Shown here piece after piece: positions 8,515 through 16,543 of a stretch of DNA of 64,000 nucleotides. The stretch comes from Arthrobacter sp. FW305-BF8. GTDB taxonomy: Bacteria > Actinomycetota > Actinomycetes > Actinomycetales > Micrococcaceae. The position numbers were made by a program, and so were the translations under genes. Where the stretch lies: the NCBI RefSeq assembly GCF_021789315.1, contig NZ_CP084561.1, positions 248,001-312,000 of the forward strand, written 5' to 3'. Under the pieces are notes generated by a model, which searched no databases, was not told the DNA's origin, and saw nothing but the letters and a program-made list of their open reading frames with translations. Within the stretch, counting starts at the first letter, position 1, and each line of letters begins with the position of its first letter.

Positions 8515-10017
8515 TCACTCTGCGGCGTTAAGCTTCCCCGCCAGACGTTCCCGCATCTGGATGCTGGCTGAATTGAGGCCGATGAGTTCCACCTCCCGGC
8601 CATGCCTGCGGTACTTCTCCGTGACCGCGTCCAGCACGGCGATAGTGGAGGCATCCCAAAGGTGTGAGGCGTGCAGATCGATGACCACTTTGTCGATGTC
8701 AGGTTCGGCGTCGCGGGCGTAGTTGAACTGCGTGTAAAGGTCGTTGGAGGAGGCGAAGAACAGTTCGCCGTCCACCGTGTAGGTGGCTGCAGTCCGGCCG
8801 TTGAGCTCCACTTCTGTCCGCTCCACGGTGGCGAAATGGGCCACCCGGCGGGCGAACATCGCCATCGCCGCTAGCACCCCGACGCCGACGCCGATCGCCA
8901 GGTTGTGAGTGACCACCACCGTGCCCACCGTGATGAGCATGACGGCGGTTTCCGACTTGGGCATCCGCTTCAGGGTGGCGGGCGCAACCGAGTGCCATTC
9001 GAAAGTGATGGCGGAGATGAAGATCATCACGGCTACGAGGGCGGCCATGGGGATGAGGCCCACGATGTCGCCCAAGGTGACTACCAGCACCAGCAGGAAG
9101 ACACCGGCGAGGAACGTGGACACCCGGCTCCGTGCGCCGGAGCCCTTGACATTGATCATGGTCTGCCCGATCACGGCGCAGCCGCCCATGCCGCCCAGGA
9201 ACCCGGTGATGATATTGGCCACGCCCTGGCCCCAGGATTCGCGGGTCTTGTTGGAGTGCGTGTCGGTGATATCGTCCACCAGCTTGGAAGTCAGCAGGGA
9301 TTCCAGCAGCCCTACGAGCGCCATGGACAGCGAGAACGGGGCGATGGTCTGGAAGGTTTCCCACGTCAGAGGCACCTGGGGGATGAACAGCGTGGGCAGG
9401 CTTTCCGGGAGCCGGCCCTTGTCCTGGACAGTGGGGACGTCGATGCCGGCGAGCACGGCGAGGACCGTCAGGAGGACGATGGCCACCAAAGGTGACGGCA
9501 CCGCCGTCGTAATCCGGCGGAAGCCAATCACGATCAGCAGGCCCGCGGCGACCAGCGGATACACCGCCCAGGGAACCCCGATCAGTTCCGGCAGTTGGGC
9601 CATGAACACGAGGATGGCCAGCGCGTTCACGAAGCCCACCATCACCGAGCGAGGGATGAAGCGCATGAGCCGGGTGACGCCCAGGACGGCGAGCAGGATC
9701 TGGAAGATCCCGGCGAGGATCACCGCGGCGATCAGGTGGTCCAGCCCATGGCTGCGCATCAGCGGCGCGATTACCAGCGCGACGGCGCCTGTCGCGGCCG
9801 AGATCATGGCGGGCCGGCCGCCAACGAAGGAGATGGTCACCGCCATGGTGAAGGAGGCGAACAGTCCGATCCGGGGGTCCACTCCGGCGATCACGGAAAA
9901 TGCGATGGCTTCCGGAATGAGGGCGAGGGCCACCACCAGTCCGGCGAGGGCCTCGGTCTTGAGGCGCCGCGGGGAACGGAGCGTGGCCCGGACGGACTGG
10001 AGCTGTTCGGGCTTCAT
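8515..10017 (-). CDS. SulP-family anion transporter with STAS domain
   Basis: A multi-pass inner-membrane transporter of the SulP/SLC26 family, moving sulfate, bicarbonate or similar anions. The N-terminal block ALAGLVVALALIPEAIAFSV and PRIGLFASFTMAV are typical of transmembrane helices 1-3. GLLESLLTSKLVDDITDTHS and a glycine-rich GGMGGCAVIGQTM follow in the core. A cytoplasmic STAS domain occupies roughly residues 400-490 (TYTVDGELFFASSNDLY, VVIDLHASHLWDASTIAVLD). The 500-residue length is complete. It starts seven bases after the stop of the (p)ppGpp-synthetase-like gene and is likely co-transcribed with it. The anion is not predictable. Confidence 0.92.
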   Translation of the reverse strand: MKPEQLQSVRATLRSPRRLKTEALAGLVVALALIPEAIAFSVIAGVDPRIGLFASFTMAVTISFVGGRPAMISAATGAVALVIAPLMRSHGLDHLIAAVILAGIFQILLAVLGVTRLMRFIPRSVMVGFVNALAILVFMAQLPELIGVPWAVYPLVAAGLLIVIGFRRITTAVPSPLVAIVLLTVLAVLAGIDVPTVQDKGRLPESLPTLFIPQVPLTWETFQTIAPFSLSMALVGLLESLLTSKLVDDITDTHSNKTRESWGQGVANIITGFLGGMGGCAVIGQTMINVKGSGARSRVSTFLAGVFLLVLVVTLGDIVGLIPMAALVAVMIFISAITFEWHSVAPATLKRMPKSETAVMLITVGTVVVTHNLAIGVGVGVLAAMAMFARRVAHFATVERTEVELNGRTAATYTVDGELFFASSNDLYTQFNYARDAEPDIDKVVIDLHASHLWDASTIAVLDAVTEKYRRHGREVELIGLNSASIQMRERLAGKLNAAE

Positions 10018-10024
10018 GAAAACT

Positions 10025-11131
10025 CTATTTCTTCGTCTGGCGATAGCGCTCGATCTGCTTCAGCCGCCGCAGGAGGCTGTCGCGCCGCGGGTGGGGGACG
10101 GCGTCGGGCGCCTCGGCGGTGAGGTCGATGTGTTTGGTGCCGTACTGCCACAGCAGGAGGTCATCCAGCAGGCGGTCCGGGCCGGGGGAGTAGCGGTGGT
10201 CCAGGGCCCTGCGGACCTCGGTGATCCGGTTGGCGCTGAGCAGCCCGGCAAGCTGGACGGTCTGCTTGAGTCCGTGGGCCGCCAAGAGTTCGGCTGCCCA
10301 TCCCCAGTCGTCATCCACTTTACGGTCAACGTGCGGGAGCAGGGTACGCCACACGTCGCGGATGCGGTTGGGGGTGAGCTGCGCCGCGCCCTCTCCGTCC
10401 AGGTCCCAGTAGCTGCGGACCTCCTCGTAGCGTTCGTGCAGGTCGGCGAAGGCCGTCTCCACCGTCTCCAGCATGGCGGCGGTGGCGGTGAACTGGCGGT
10501 CGAAGTGCGGCGTCCACGCCCGCGGGTCCTCGGCCTTGAACCGGATGTCGTGCTCGATCTCGCTCCAAGCATGCGCGAACACCGTGCGGATCTGGCATTC
10601 GAAGAAGTAGCTGCCGTTCGGCGGGACGTCGGCGTTGAAGCCCTGCTGGTAGTTCTTCACGACATCGTTCTGGATGGTGCGCAGGATCAGGTGCCGGCTG
10701 GAGTAGCCGTAGGTTCCGGACTCGATCGAGCCGATGTCCTTTTCCCTGTCGCCGCGGCAGTCGAAGAGGTGCCGCTGGCGCTTTATCAGGTTGGCCACCA
10801 GTGCGTTCTCCGCCGGCAGCTTGGTGATGACGCGCACGCCCACCATGTCGTTGAGGGTGCGGAATGGGTCCGGGAACTTCAGCAGCCGCTGCCCGCCCTC
10901 TTCCAGCGGTTCCTCGGTCCGGGAGATCTTTTCCCGGAAGGAGTCCACCGACTTGGTCCGGCCGGTCACGAACAGCGGTGTGACCTCGGTGTCCTTGAGC
11001 ATGGTCCGCAGTATCTGCAGGACTTCCCGGGTGACAAGCTTCAGGGCAGGCCGGACGCGCTCGTAGAGCTCCACGTTTTCCTGCACGGAGTCGCGCTGAG
11101 TGACGTCCAGGCGATCCCAGTTGCTTGCCAT
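10025..11131 (-). CDS. RelA/SpoT-domain alarmone synthetase-like protein with C-terminal extension
   Basis: Contains a (p)ppGpp synthetase fold related to small alarmone synthetases. Visible motifs are VTGRTKSVDSFREKISR, the DMVGVRV block, TYGYSSRHLILR and the FFECQIRTVFAHAWSEIEHD block, which match the substrate-binding and catalytic regions of the family. There is no HD hydrolase domain. Small synthetases are usually 200-260 residues; here about 110 further residues follow (from about 255) with no family I recognise. A promoter lies upstream of 11131. The SulP transporter follows after seven bases. Alarmone synthesis is inferred; the protein could use another nucleotide acceptor. Confidence 0.85.
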   Translation of the reverse strand: MASNWDRLDVTQRDSVQENVELYERVRPALKLVTREVLQILRTMLKDTEVTPLFVTGRTKSVDSFREKISRTEEPLEEGGQRLLKFPDPFRTLNDMVGVRVITKLPAENALVANLIKRQRHLFDCRGDREKDIGSIESGTYGYSSRHLILRTIQNDVVKNYQQGFNADVPPNGSYFFECQIRTVFAHAWSEIEHDIRFKAEDPRAWTPHFDRQFTATAAMLETVETAFADLHERYEEVRSYWDLDGEGAAQLTPNRIRDVWRTLLPHVDRKVDDDWGWAAELLAAHGLKQTVQLAGLLSANRITEVRRALDHRYSPGPDRLLDDLLLWQYGTKHIDLTAEAPDAVPHPRRDSLLRRLKQIERYRQTKK

Positions 11132-11334
11132 GGATCCAAACTATCAAGGCGATGCGACAGCAGCCGGGTGACACCCTCGCCACTGCAGCCCCTTCTGCCC
11201 CACGGGAGCGGCGTCCATGTAGGCTCGGGGCATGGCTGTTGTGCGCCGCTGTGCCCTGCAACCCCGGACCCCGGGCGCGCGGGAGGCGGCAAGGAGGGGC
11301 CGGCGCCCCGTTCGGAGGATCCTAGGAGGATGCA

Positions 11335-12156
11335 GTGAAGCGGCAGAAGTACCACTACGGTGACCACCCCAGCCAGTGGGGCGAGCTCTTCCTGCCGGAA
11401 ACACCCGCCTCGCGCAACGGCAAGCAGCCATCCACGCGAGGCATCGTTGTGGTGATCCACGGCGGCTACTGGCGCTCACAGTACGGCGCTGAACTGGGCG
11501 AACCGCTGGCGAAAGACCTCGCGGCGCACGGCCTCGTGGCCTGGAACCTGGAGTACCGCCGGGCCGGCAACGGCGGCGGGTGGCCGCGGACGTTCGAGGA
11601 TGTCCTCGCCGGGATCGACAAGCTCCGTGAGGTGGCCGGTGAGCACGACCTCGACCTGAACCGCGTGGTGGCGCTGGGGCACTCCGCCGGCGGGCACCTG
11701 GCCGTCTGGGCGGCGGGCCGGGACCGGCTTGCGGGACTCGGCGCGGCCGACGCCGACCGGCAGGTCGACCGGAACCTCAACGGTGAGGCCGTCCACCTGG
11801 CTGGCGTGGTCAGCCAGTCCGGGCTGCTCAACCTCGCGCAGGCGGAGTGGCTCGACCTCAGCAACGGCGCCGTCAGCAACTTACTGGGCGGCTCCGCCGA
11901 AAGGTACCCCAAGCGCCACAAGTACGCGGACCCGATGAGCGCCGTGCCGCTCTCCATCCCGGTGTACGCGGTCCACGGGCTTGACGATGACACCGTGCCA
12001 GTGAGCCAGTCCGAGGCCTACGCCACCGCCGCCCGCGCAGCCGGGGCGCCGGTCCAGGTGGTTAAGGTCCCGGGCGACCACTTCTCGCTCATCGACCCGA
12101 AGGCGCCGTCCTACCGCAAGTGCCGCGAGCTGGTGCAGGAGCTGCTGCAGCTGTAG
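11335..12156 (+). CDS. alpha/beta hydrolase, kynurenine-formamidase-like esterase
   Basis: A serine hydrolase of the alpha/beta fold. The oxyanion motif HGGYW is at residues 42-46, the nucleophile elbow GHSAGG has Ser117, the acid is Asp218 or Asp219 in HGLDDDTVP, and the base His249 in GDHF. HGG(Y)W plus GHSAGGHL is the pattern of arylformamidase/esterase members. At 273 residues the length is normal. A GTG start follows TAGGAGGA at good spacing. It has no tryptophan-pathway neighbours, so kynurenine formamidase is only one possibility; a general carboxylesterase is equally likely. It seems monocistronic. Confidence 0.85.
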   Translation: MKRQKYHYGDHPSQWGELFLPETPASRNGKQPSTRGIVVVIHGGYWRSQYGAELGEPLAKDLAAHGLVAWNLEYRRAGNGGGWPRTFEDVLAGIDKLREVAGEHDLDLNRVVALGHSAGGHLAVWAAGRDRLAGLGAADADRQVDRNLNGEAVHLAGVVSQSGLLNLAQAEWLDLSNGAVSNLLGGSAERYPKRHKYADPMSAVPLSIPVYAVHGLDDDTVPVSQSEAYATAARAAGAPVQVVKVPGDHFSLIDPKAPSYRKCRELVQELLQL

Positions 12157-12473
12157 GCGCTCCGGCGTTAGCGGGGGAACTCCTCCGACGCCCGTTCGTT
12201 GCATTGACGTGGGCGCAGGGGGTGCATGCGCTCCGGCGGTAAGTATGCTTATCATCTACCGCAAAAGCCCGCAGGCGTCACAACGGAGGAATATTGCACA
12301 TGGCCCGCAACGCGCCACGCCTTTCTCGCGTGGTCCAGTGCCCCGCGATGCGGACGCCGGTTGCTAGTGGCACCGGCATGGGGGACTCTTGTAGTTGGGG
12401 GACAGTCAACATATTTCGATCATGGGTTTCACTAGGAGATACACATGGGTGAGCCCGGCAGGAAGCGGACAGC
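12157..12473. other. long leader/intergenic region before the reductase-desaturase pair
   Basis: No certain gene. TTGACG at 12203 and the partly palindromic TAAGTATGCTTA around 12240-12251 mark a possible promoter or operator. A 50-codon frame at 12300-12452 has a good GGAGGA site, but its codon use is unlike the neighbours (many A/T-ending codons). From 12400 the DNA is unusually AT-rich and probably forms a second promoter/leader. A ten-residue leader frame at 12445-12477 overlaps the reductase start. Confidence 0.4.
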
Positions 12474-12477
12474 ATGA
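12445..12477 (+). CDS. possible 10-residue leader peptide overlapping the reductase start
   Basis: ATG at 12445 follows TAGGAGAT and encodes MGEPGRKRTA before a TGA that overlaps the reductase ATG (ATGA). The ribosome site here is stronger than the GGAAG before the reductase start, so ribosomes finishing this short frame could reinitiate on the reductase. It may serve translational coupling rather than encode a functional peptide. It could be chance. Confidence 0.3.
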   Translation: MGEPGRKRTA

Positions 12478-13592
12478 TCCGGCTCCGCAAATTGGCGCGC
12501 GCGGCGTCTGTTCTGACCACACCCCTTGCGCCGGAGGACATCCTCGCGCTCTTTGACCCGGTGTTTTCTGCCCGGCAGCTGCGCGGGGTGGTCACCAAAG
12601 TTATCCCCGAAACGCCGGATTCGGCCACCATTTATTTCCGGCCCGGCCGCGGCTGGAAGGCCCATAAAGCCGGCCAGTGGGCACGGATCGGCGTGGAGCT
12701 CGACGGCGTCCGGCACTGGCGGTCCTATTCGCTCAGCGCTCCGGCAGGGGAGGATCCCGCCATCACCGTGAGCGACATGGGTGCCGTGTCCGGCGTTCTT
12801 GTCCGCAACACCCGGCCCGGGGACGTCCTGTTCCTGGCGCCGCCGCAGGGCGACTTCGTCCTCCCCGAACATCCGCGGCCTCTCCTGATGCTCACCGCCG
12901 GCAGTGGGATCACCCCCGTGATGTCCATGGTCCGCACGCTGGTGCCGCACCGCCCCGACGCCGATGTGGTGCTGATCCATTCCGCCCGCAGGCCGGAGGA
13001 CAGCATTTTCCGTGAGGAACTTTCCGAGCTCGCGGACCAGTTCCCCAACTTCCGTGTCACTCACTGGTTTACCGGCGAGCGTGGCCGGATGGACTTCGGC
13101 TCGGCCGACGGACTGGACAGCCTGTGCCCGGACTGGCGTCGCCGCGCTGCCTACGCCTGCGGCCCGGAAGGGTTCCTCGATGATGCAGAAGCCCTGTGGG
13201 CCGCCGAAGCGGCCGCCCATCCCAAGGACTCCAAGTCAGCCCGCGCAGAAGGGGCCACGGGCCCCTTCGCGGCGGACCCGGTAAACCTCATCATCGAACG
13301 CTTCAACACGAGCCTGCTGGCGGGCGTTGGGCACGACGGCGGCCTGGTCACCTTTGAGGCCTCCGACCGCGAGGTTGAGGCCGACGGCGATACCCCCCTC
13401 CTTGACGTCGGCGAAGACGCCGGGGTCCTCATGCCCAGCGGCTGCCGCATGGGCATCTGCCACAGCTGCCTGCTGCCCCTGCGTGCAGGGCAGGTCCGGG
13501 ACCTGCGCACCGGCGAAGTCCACGGTGATCCGGGCCAACTAATCCAGACGTGCGTTTCGGCAGCCGCCGGGCCCGTTAACCTCGACATCTGA
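12474..13592 (+). CDS. ferredoxin reductase with C-terminal 2Fe-2S domain (desaturase electron donor)
   Basis: Passes electrons from NAD(P)H through FAD and a plant-type 2Fe-2S cluster to an oxygenase or desaturase. The FAD-binding motif RSYS is at residues 83-86, the nucleotide-binding GSGITPV at 143-149, and the 2Fe-2S cysteines at 324, 329, 332 and 360 (SGCRMGICHSC and QTC). Domain order, 372-residue length and the desaturase gene 14 bases downstream match the stearoyl-CoA desaturase reductases of mycobacteria. Residues 250-270 form a charged/alanine-rich linker. The start ATG overlaps the end of a tiny leader frame. Confidence 0.92.
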   Translation: MIRLRKLARAASVLTTPLAPEDILALFDPVFSARQLRGVVTKVIPETPDSATIYFRPGRGWKAHKAGQWARIGVELDGVRHWRSYSLSAPAGEDPAITVSDMGAVSGVLVRNTRPGDVLFLAPPQGDFVLPEHPRPLLMLTAGSGITPVMSMVRTLVPHRPDADVVLIHSARRPEDSIFREELSELADQFPNFRVTHWFTGERGRMDFGSADGLDSLCPDWRRRAAYACGPEGFLDDAEALWAAEAAAHPKDSKSARAEGATGPFAADPVNLIIERFNTSLLAGVGHDGGLVTFEASDREVEADGDTPLLDVGEDAGVLMPSGCRMGICHSCLLPLRAGQVRDLRTGEVHGDPGQLIQTCVSAAAGPVNLDI

Positions 13593-13606
13593 GGAGCATC
13601 ACAAGC

Positions 13607-14800
13607 ATGACTGCAATATCCGATCGCACAGCCGCGACTACAAAGTCCACCGCCGGCGTCTCCACGGACAAGCCGGTTGCCAAGCCGCGGCCGGGGGCAC
13701 TGGCCGCCTCCGGCCGGCCCACCGTGCGCCCGCCCGCCGCCGCACACCTGTCCGACGAGCAGGTGGCAGAGCTCGGCCGCGAGCTGGATGCCATCAAGGA
13801 TGAGATCCTTGCCAAGCGCGGAGCCTCCGACGCCGCTTACATCCGGCGGGTGATCAAGATCCAGCGCGGGCTGGAGATCGCGGGACGCGCCACGCTGCTG
13901 GTGAGCCGGAACAAGGCCGCCTGGGTCACGGGAACCAGCCTGCTCAGCCTCGCCAAGATCCTGGAAAACATGGAGATCGGCCACAACATCCTGCACGGCC
14001 AGTGGGACTGGATGCGCGATCCGGACATCCACTCCACCACGTGGGAATGGGACTTCGTGACCCCGGCGCGTTCGTGGCAGCACACCCACAACGACCTGCA
14101 CCACCGCTGGACCAACGTGGTGGGCAAGGACAATGACGTCGGATACAACCTGCTGCGCATGGACGAGGACCAGCCGTGGACCCCGCGCAACCTGGGCAAT
14201 CCGCTGTACAACGCGATCCTGGCCCCGATCTTCGAATGGGGCATCGCGGTCTACGACCTCGAGCTCGTCGAATACAAGGAGGGCAAGAAGTCCAAGGAGG
14301 CCATGGTCCGTGACCTCAAAGCGCTCGGCGTCAAGGCCCTGAAGCAGTTCACCAAGGACTATGCCGCCACCCCGGCCGTCGCCATGCTCACCGGCTCGGG
14401 CAAGCAGGCGCTCATGGGAACGCTCACCGCCAACGCGGTCCGCAACGTGTGGGCCCACGCCGTGATCTTCTGCGGACACTTCCCCGAAGGGACGGACACC
14501 TTCACCGAGGAAATGGTCGAAGGCGAAACCCGCGGCGACTGGTACGTCCGCCAGATGATCGGCTCGGCCAACATCTCCGGCTCCAAGTTCATGCACATCA
14601 TGACCGGGAACCTGTCCCACCAGATCGAACACCACCTGTTCCCGGACCTGCCGTCCAACCGGTACGGGGAAGTGGCGCCGAAGGTGCAGGAAATCTGCCA
14701 GCGCTACGGCCTCCCGTACACCACCGGGCCCCTGCTGAAGCAGGTGGGATCTTCCTGGGCGAAGGTCTTCAAGCTCGCGCTGCCGGGAAAGAAGGCATAG
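13607..14800 (+). CDS. membrane fatty acid (acyl-CoA) desaturase
   Basis: Introduces a double bond in acyl chains using a di-iron centre and electrons from the upstream reductase. The three histidine boxes are present: HNILH (His126, His130), HNDLHH (His161-His166) and HQIEHH near residue 345. The 50-residue N-terminus is basic and proline-rich. Hydrophobic segments are modest, as in DesA3-type acyl-CoA desaturases. It forms a two-gene operon with the reductase and would adjust membrane fluidity. Length 397 is typical. Confidence 0.92.
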   Translation: MTAISDRTAATTKSTAGVSTDKPVAKPRPGALAASGRPTVRPPAAAHLSDEQVAELGRELDAIKDEILAKRGASDAAYIRRVIKIQRGLEIAGRATLLVSRNKAAWVTGTSLLSLAKILENMEIGHNILHGQWDWMRDPDIHSTTWEWDFVTPARSWQHTHNDLHHRWTNVVGKDNDVGYNLLRMDEDQPWTPRNLGNPLYNAILAPIFEWGIAVYDLELVEYKEGKKSKEAMVRDLKALGVKALKQFTKDYAATPAVAMLTGSGKQALMGTLTANAVRNVWAHAVIFCGHFPEGTDTFTEEMVEGETRGDWYVRQMIGSANISGSKFMHIMTGNLSHQIEHHLFPDLPSNRYGEVAPKVQEICQRYGLPYTTGPLLKQVGSSWAKVFKLALPGKKA

Positions 14801-14858
14801 CTTCCGGGCAACCTTCTTTGGAAGGACCCGGGCGCCGGGCGGCGTTCTCTGGCAGAGT

Positions 14859-15830
14859 ATGACCATGCTCACTGTTATCGGCGAGGGCCTCGTTGACGTG
14901 GTCCAGCGCAGCTCCGGAATCGAAGCCCATGTGGGCGGCAGCCCGCTCAACGTCGCCGTCGGGCTCGCCCGCCTCGGGCACCCGGTGCAGTTCGTCGGCC
15001 GGTACGGCCGGGACGCCTACGGTGAGTCGGTTGCCGCCCACCTGCGGGCGAGTTCCGTCATGCTCCCGCAGGCCCCGGACGGGCTGCCCACCAGCGTGGC
15101 CACCGCGCTGGTGGACGACGACGGCGCCGCCACCTACACGTTCGACCTCGCCTGGGAGCTCCCCGGCCTGGCGGAACGGCTGCCGTTCATGCTGCAGGGG
15201 ACCACGCTGCTGCACACCGGCTCCATCGCCACCATGCTGGCGCCCGGCGCCGCGGAGGTGCTGGCCGCCGTCGAACATGCCCATCCGGCGGCGACCATCA
15301 GTTTCGACCCCAACTGCCGCCCCAGCATCATCACGGACGCCGAATATGCCCGCCGGCAGGCGGAAAAGTTCGTGACCCTCTCGGACATCGTCAAGGCCTC
15401 CGACGAGGACCTCGCCTGGCTCTACCCCGGGGTGGACCCGCTGGAGTCCGCGCGGCGCTGGCTGCAGCTTGGCGGCGCTGAGGGGCCGGCCATGGTGGTG
15501 GTGACGCGCGGTGCTGCCGGGCCGTGGGGTATCGCCGCCGCGGGCGAGGCCGAGTTCGCGGCGCCCCGCGTGGAGGTGGCGGACACCGTTGGCGCAGGGG
15601 ATTCCTTCATGGCCGCGCTGCTTTCCGGCGTGGTGGACCGCGGCCTGGCTGGCGCCCAGAACCGGGCGGACCTGCGGGCCCTCCCGGCCGCGGGGCTCAC
15701 CGCCCTGCTGGCCCACGCCTCCCGCGCGGCAGCGGTGACTGTGTCCCGTGCAGGCGCCAATCCGCCCACCCGGGCGGAGCTCAACCACATCGAATCCGCA
15801 GCAGAGGAAGCCGAAGTTCCCACCATCTGA
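14859..15830 (+). CDS. PfkB-family sugar kinase (fructokinase-like)
   Basis: An ATP-dependent carbohydrate kinase of the ribokinase/PfkB family. The N-terminal signature GGSPLNVAVGLARLG and the C-terminal signature DTVGAGDSFMAALLSG, with the catalytic aspartate in GAGD, are intact. Length 323 is normal. The substrate is probably fructose or a related sugar, judged only from resemblance; no sugar operon genes adjoin. An alternative start is the ATG two codons on. The PEBP gene follows after nine bases, so the two are likely co-transcribed. Confidence 0.88.
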   Translation: MTMLTVIGEGLVDVVQRSSGIEAHVGGSPLNVAVGLARLGHPVQFVGRYGRDAYGESVAAHLRASSVMLPQAPDGLPTSVATALVDDDGAATYTFDLAWELPGLAERLPFMLQGTTLLHTGSIATMLAPGAAEVLAAVEHAHPAATISFDPNCRPSIITDAEYARRQAEKFVTLSDIVKASDEDLAWLYPGVDPLESARRWLQLGGAEGPAMVVVTRGAAGPWGIAAAGEAEFAAPRVEVADTVGAGDSFMAALLSGVVDRGLAGAQNRADLRALPAAGLTALLAHASRAAAVTVSRAGANPPTRAELNHIESAAEEAEVPTI

Positions 15831-15839
15831 GGAGCAGCC

Positions 15840-16370
15840 ATGACATCGCCGGGCCCGTTTTCCAACCTGCCGGACGTCCCCGCGTTCGGACTCACCAGCC
15901 GCTCCTTCGAGGACGGCGGAATCCTGCCGCCGCCGCAGCGCAGCGGCAGGATGCATGCGGGCGGCGCCGACGAATCCCCACAGCTGAGCTGGAGCGGGGC
16001 GCCCGATGGGACCAGGAGCTACGCCGTGACCGTGTTTGACCCGGACGCGCCGGGCGCGGGCGGGTTCTGGCACTGGGCGGTCCTCAATATCCCGGCGAAT
16101 GTTACGTCGCTGGCGGAGGGGGCCGGGGCCGAGGGCGGCCCGCAGCTCCCGCCCGGCGCGGTGCAACTGAAGAACGACGGCGGCTTCCGCGGCTACCTGG
16201 GGGCGGCCCCGCCGCCGGGGCACGGCCCGCACCGCTACATCGTGACGGTCTACGCGCTGGATGTCGAGGAGCTGCCGGGAGGGGCGGGGGCGAAGCCTGC
16301 CGGGCTGGGCTCCGAGTTCACCCGGCACGTGCTGGGCACGGCCACACTGACCGGCGTCTTCCAGCGGTAA
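15840..16370 (+). CDS. YbhB/YbcL-family PEBP protein
   Basis: A member of the phosphatidylethanolamine-binding-protein family (Raf-kinase-inhibitor-like YbhB/YbcL). Family landmarks are the SPQLSWSGAPDGTRSYAVTV block, the DPDAP motif, and FWHWAVLNIPANV. Near the end, GPHRYIVTVYALD and FTRHVLGTATLTG are typical. No signal peptide is seen, so it should be cytoplasmic. The biological role of bacterial members is poorly known. Length 176 is usual. It follows the PfkB kinase by nine bases. Confidence 0.9.
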   Translation: MTSPGPFSNLPDVPAFGLTSRSFEDGGILPPPQRSGRMHAGGADESPQLSWSGAPDGTRSYAVTVFDPDAPGAGGFWHWAVLNIPANVTSLAEGAGAEGGPQLPPGAVQLKNDGGFRGYLGAAPPPGHGPHRYIVTVYALDVEELPGGAGAKPAGLGSEFTRHVLGTATLTGVFQR

Positions 16371-16404
16371 GGCTGCCAGTGCCCCTGCCGGCCAAATAGA
16401 GCTA

Positions 16405-16452
16405 TTGACAGGACAAACTCCTGCTTCTATTCTCGATTACTGGAGCGCTCCA
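16405..16452 (+). promoter_or_regulatory. promoter with LacI-type operator for the sugar-binding protein
   Basis: TTGACA (16405-16410), a 17-base spacer and TATTCT (16428-16433) make a good sigma-70-type promoter. Seven bases downstream is the perfect palindrome TGGAGCGCTCCA (16441-16452), placed over the expected transcription start. The same -35 with downstream GGACAAA, the same spacer length and the same operator occur before the oxidoreductase gene at 21435 on the other strand. Confidence 0.85.
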
Positions 16453-16543
16453 AGTGCGCTCGGTCACACTGCTCTTCCCCGGCCGGGAAGATTCGGGGGT
16501 GTGGCTTCCCTGATCATCTGGACGCGATCGAAGGAGATCACCA

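Noticed and set aside
8909..11338. Very long open frame on the plus strand (over 800 codons)
   Set aside because: It runs antisense to the SulP and alarmone-synthetase genes, both of which have clear family motifs. Composition is Arg/Ser/Thr-rich and low in structure, as expected from the complement of high-GC coding DNA.
12300..12452. 50-codon frame with GGAGGA site as an independent gene
   Set aside because: Many A/T-ending codons unlike neighbours and no recognisable features. Kept only as part of the leader description.
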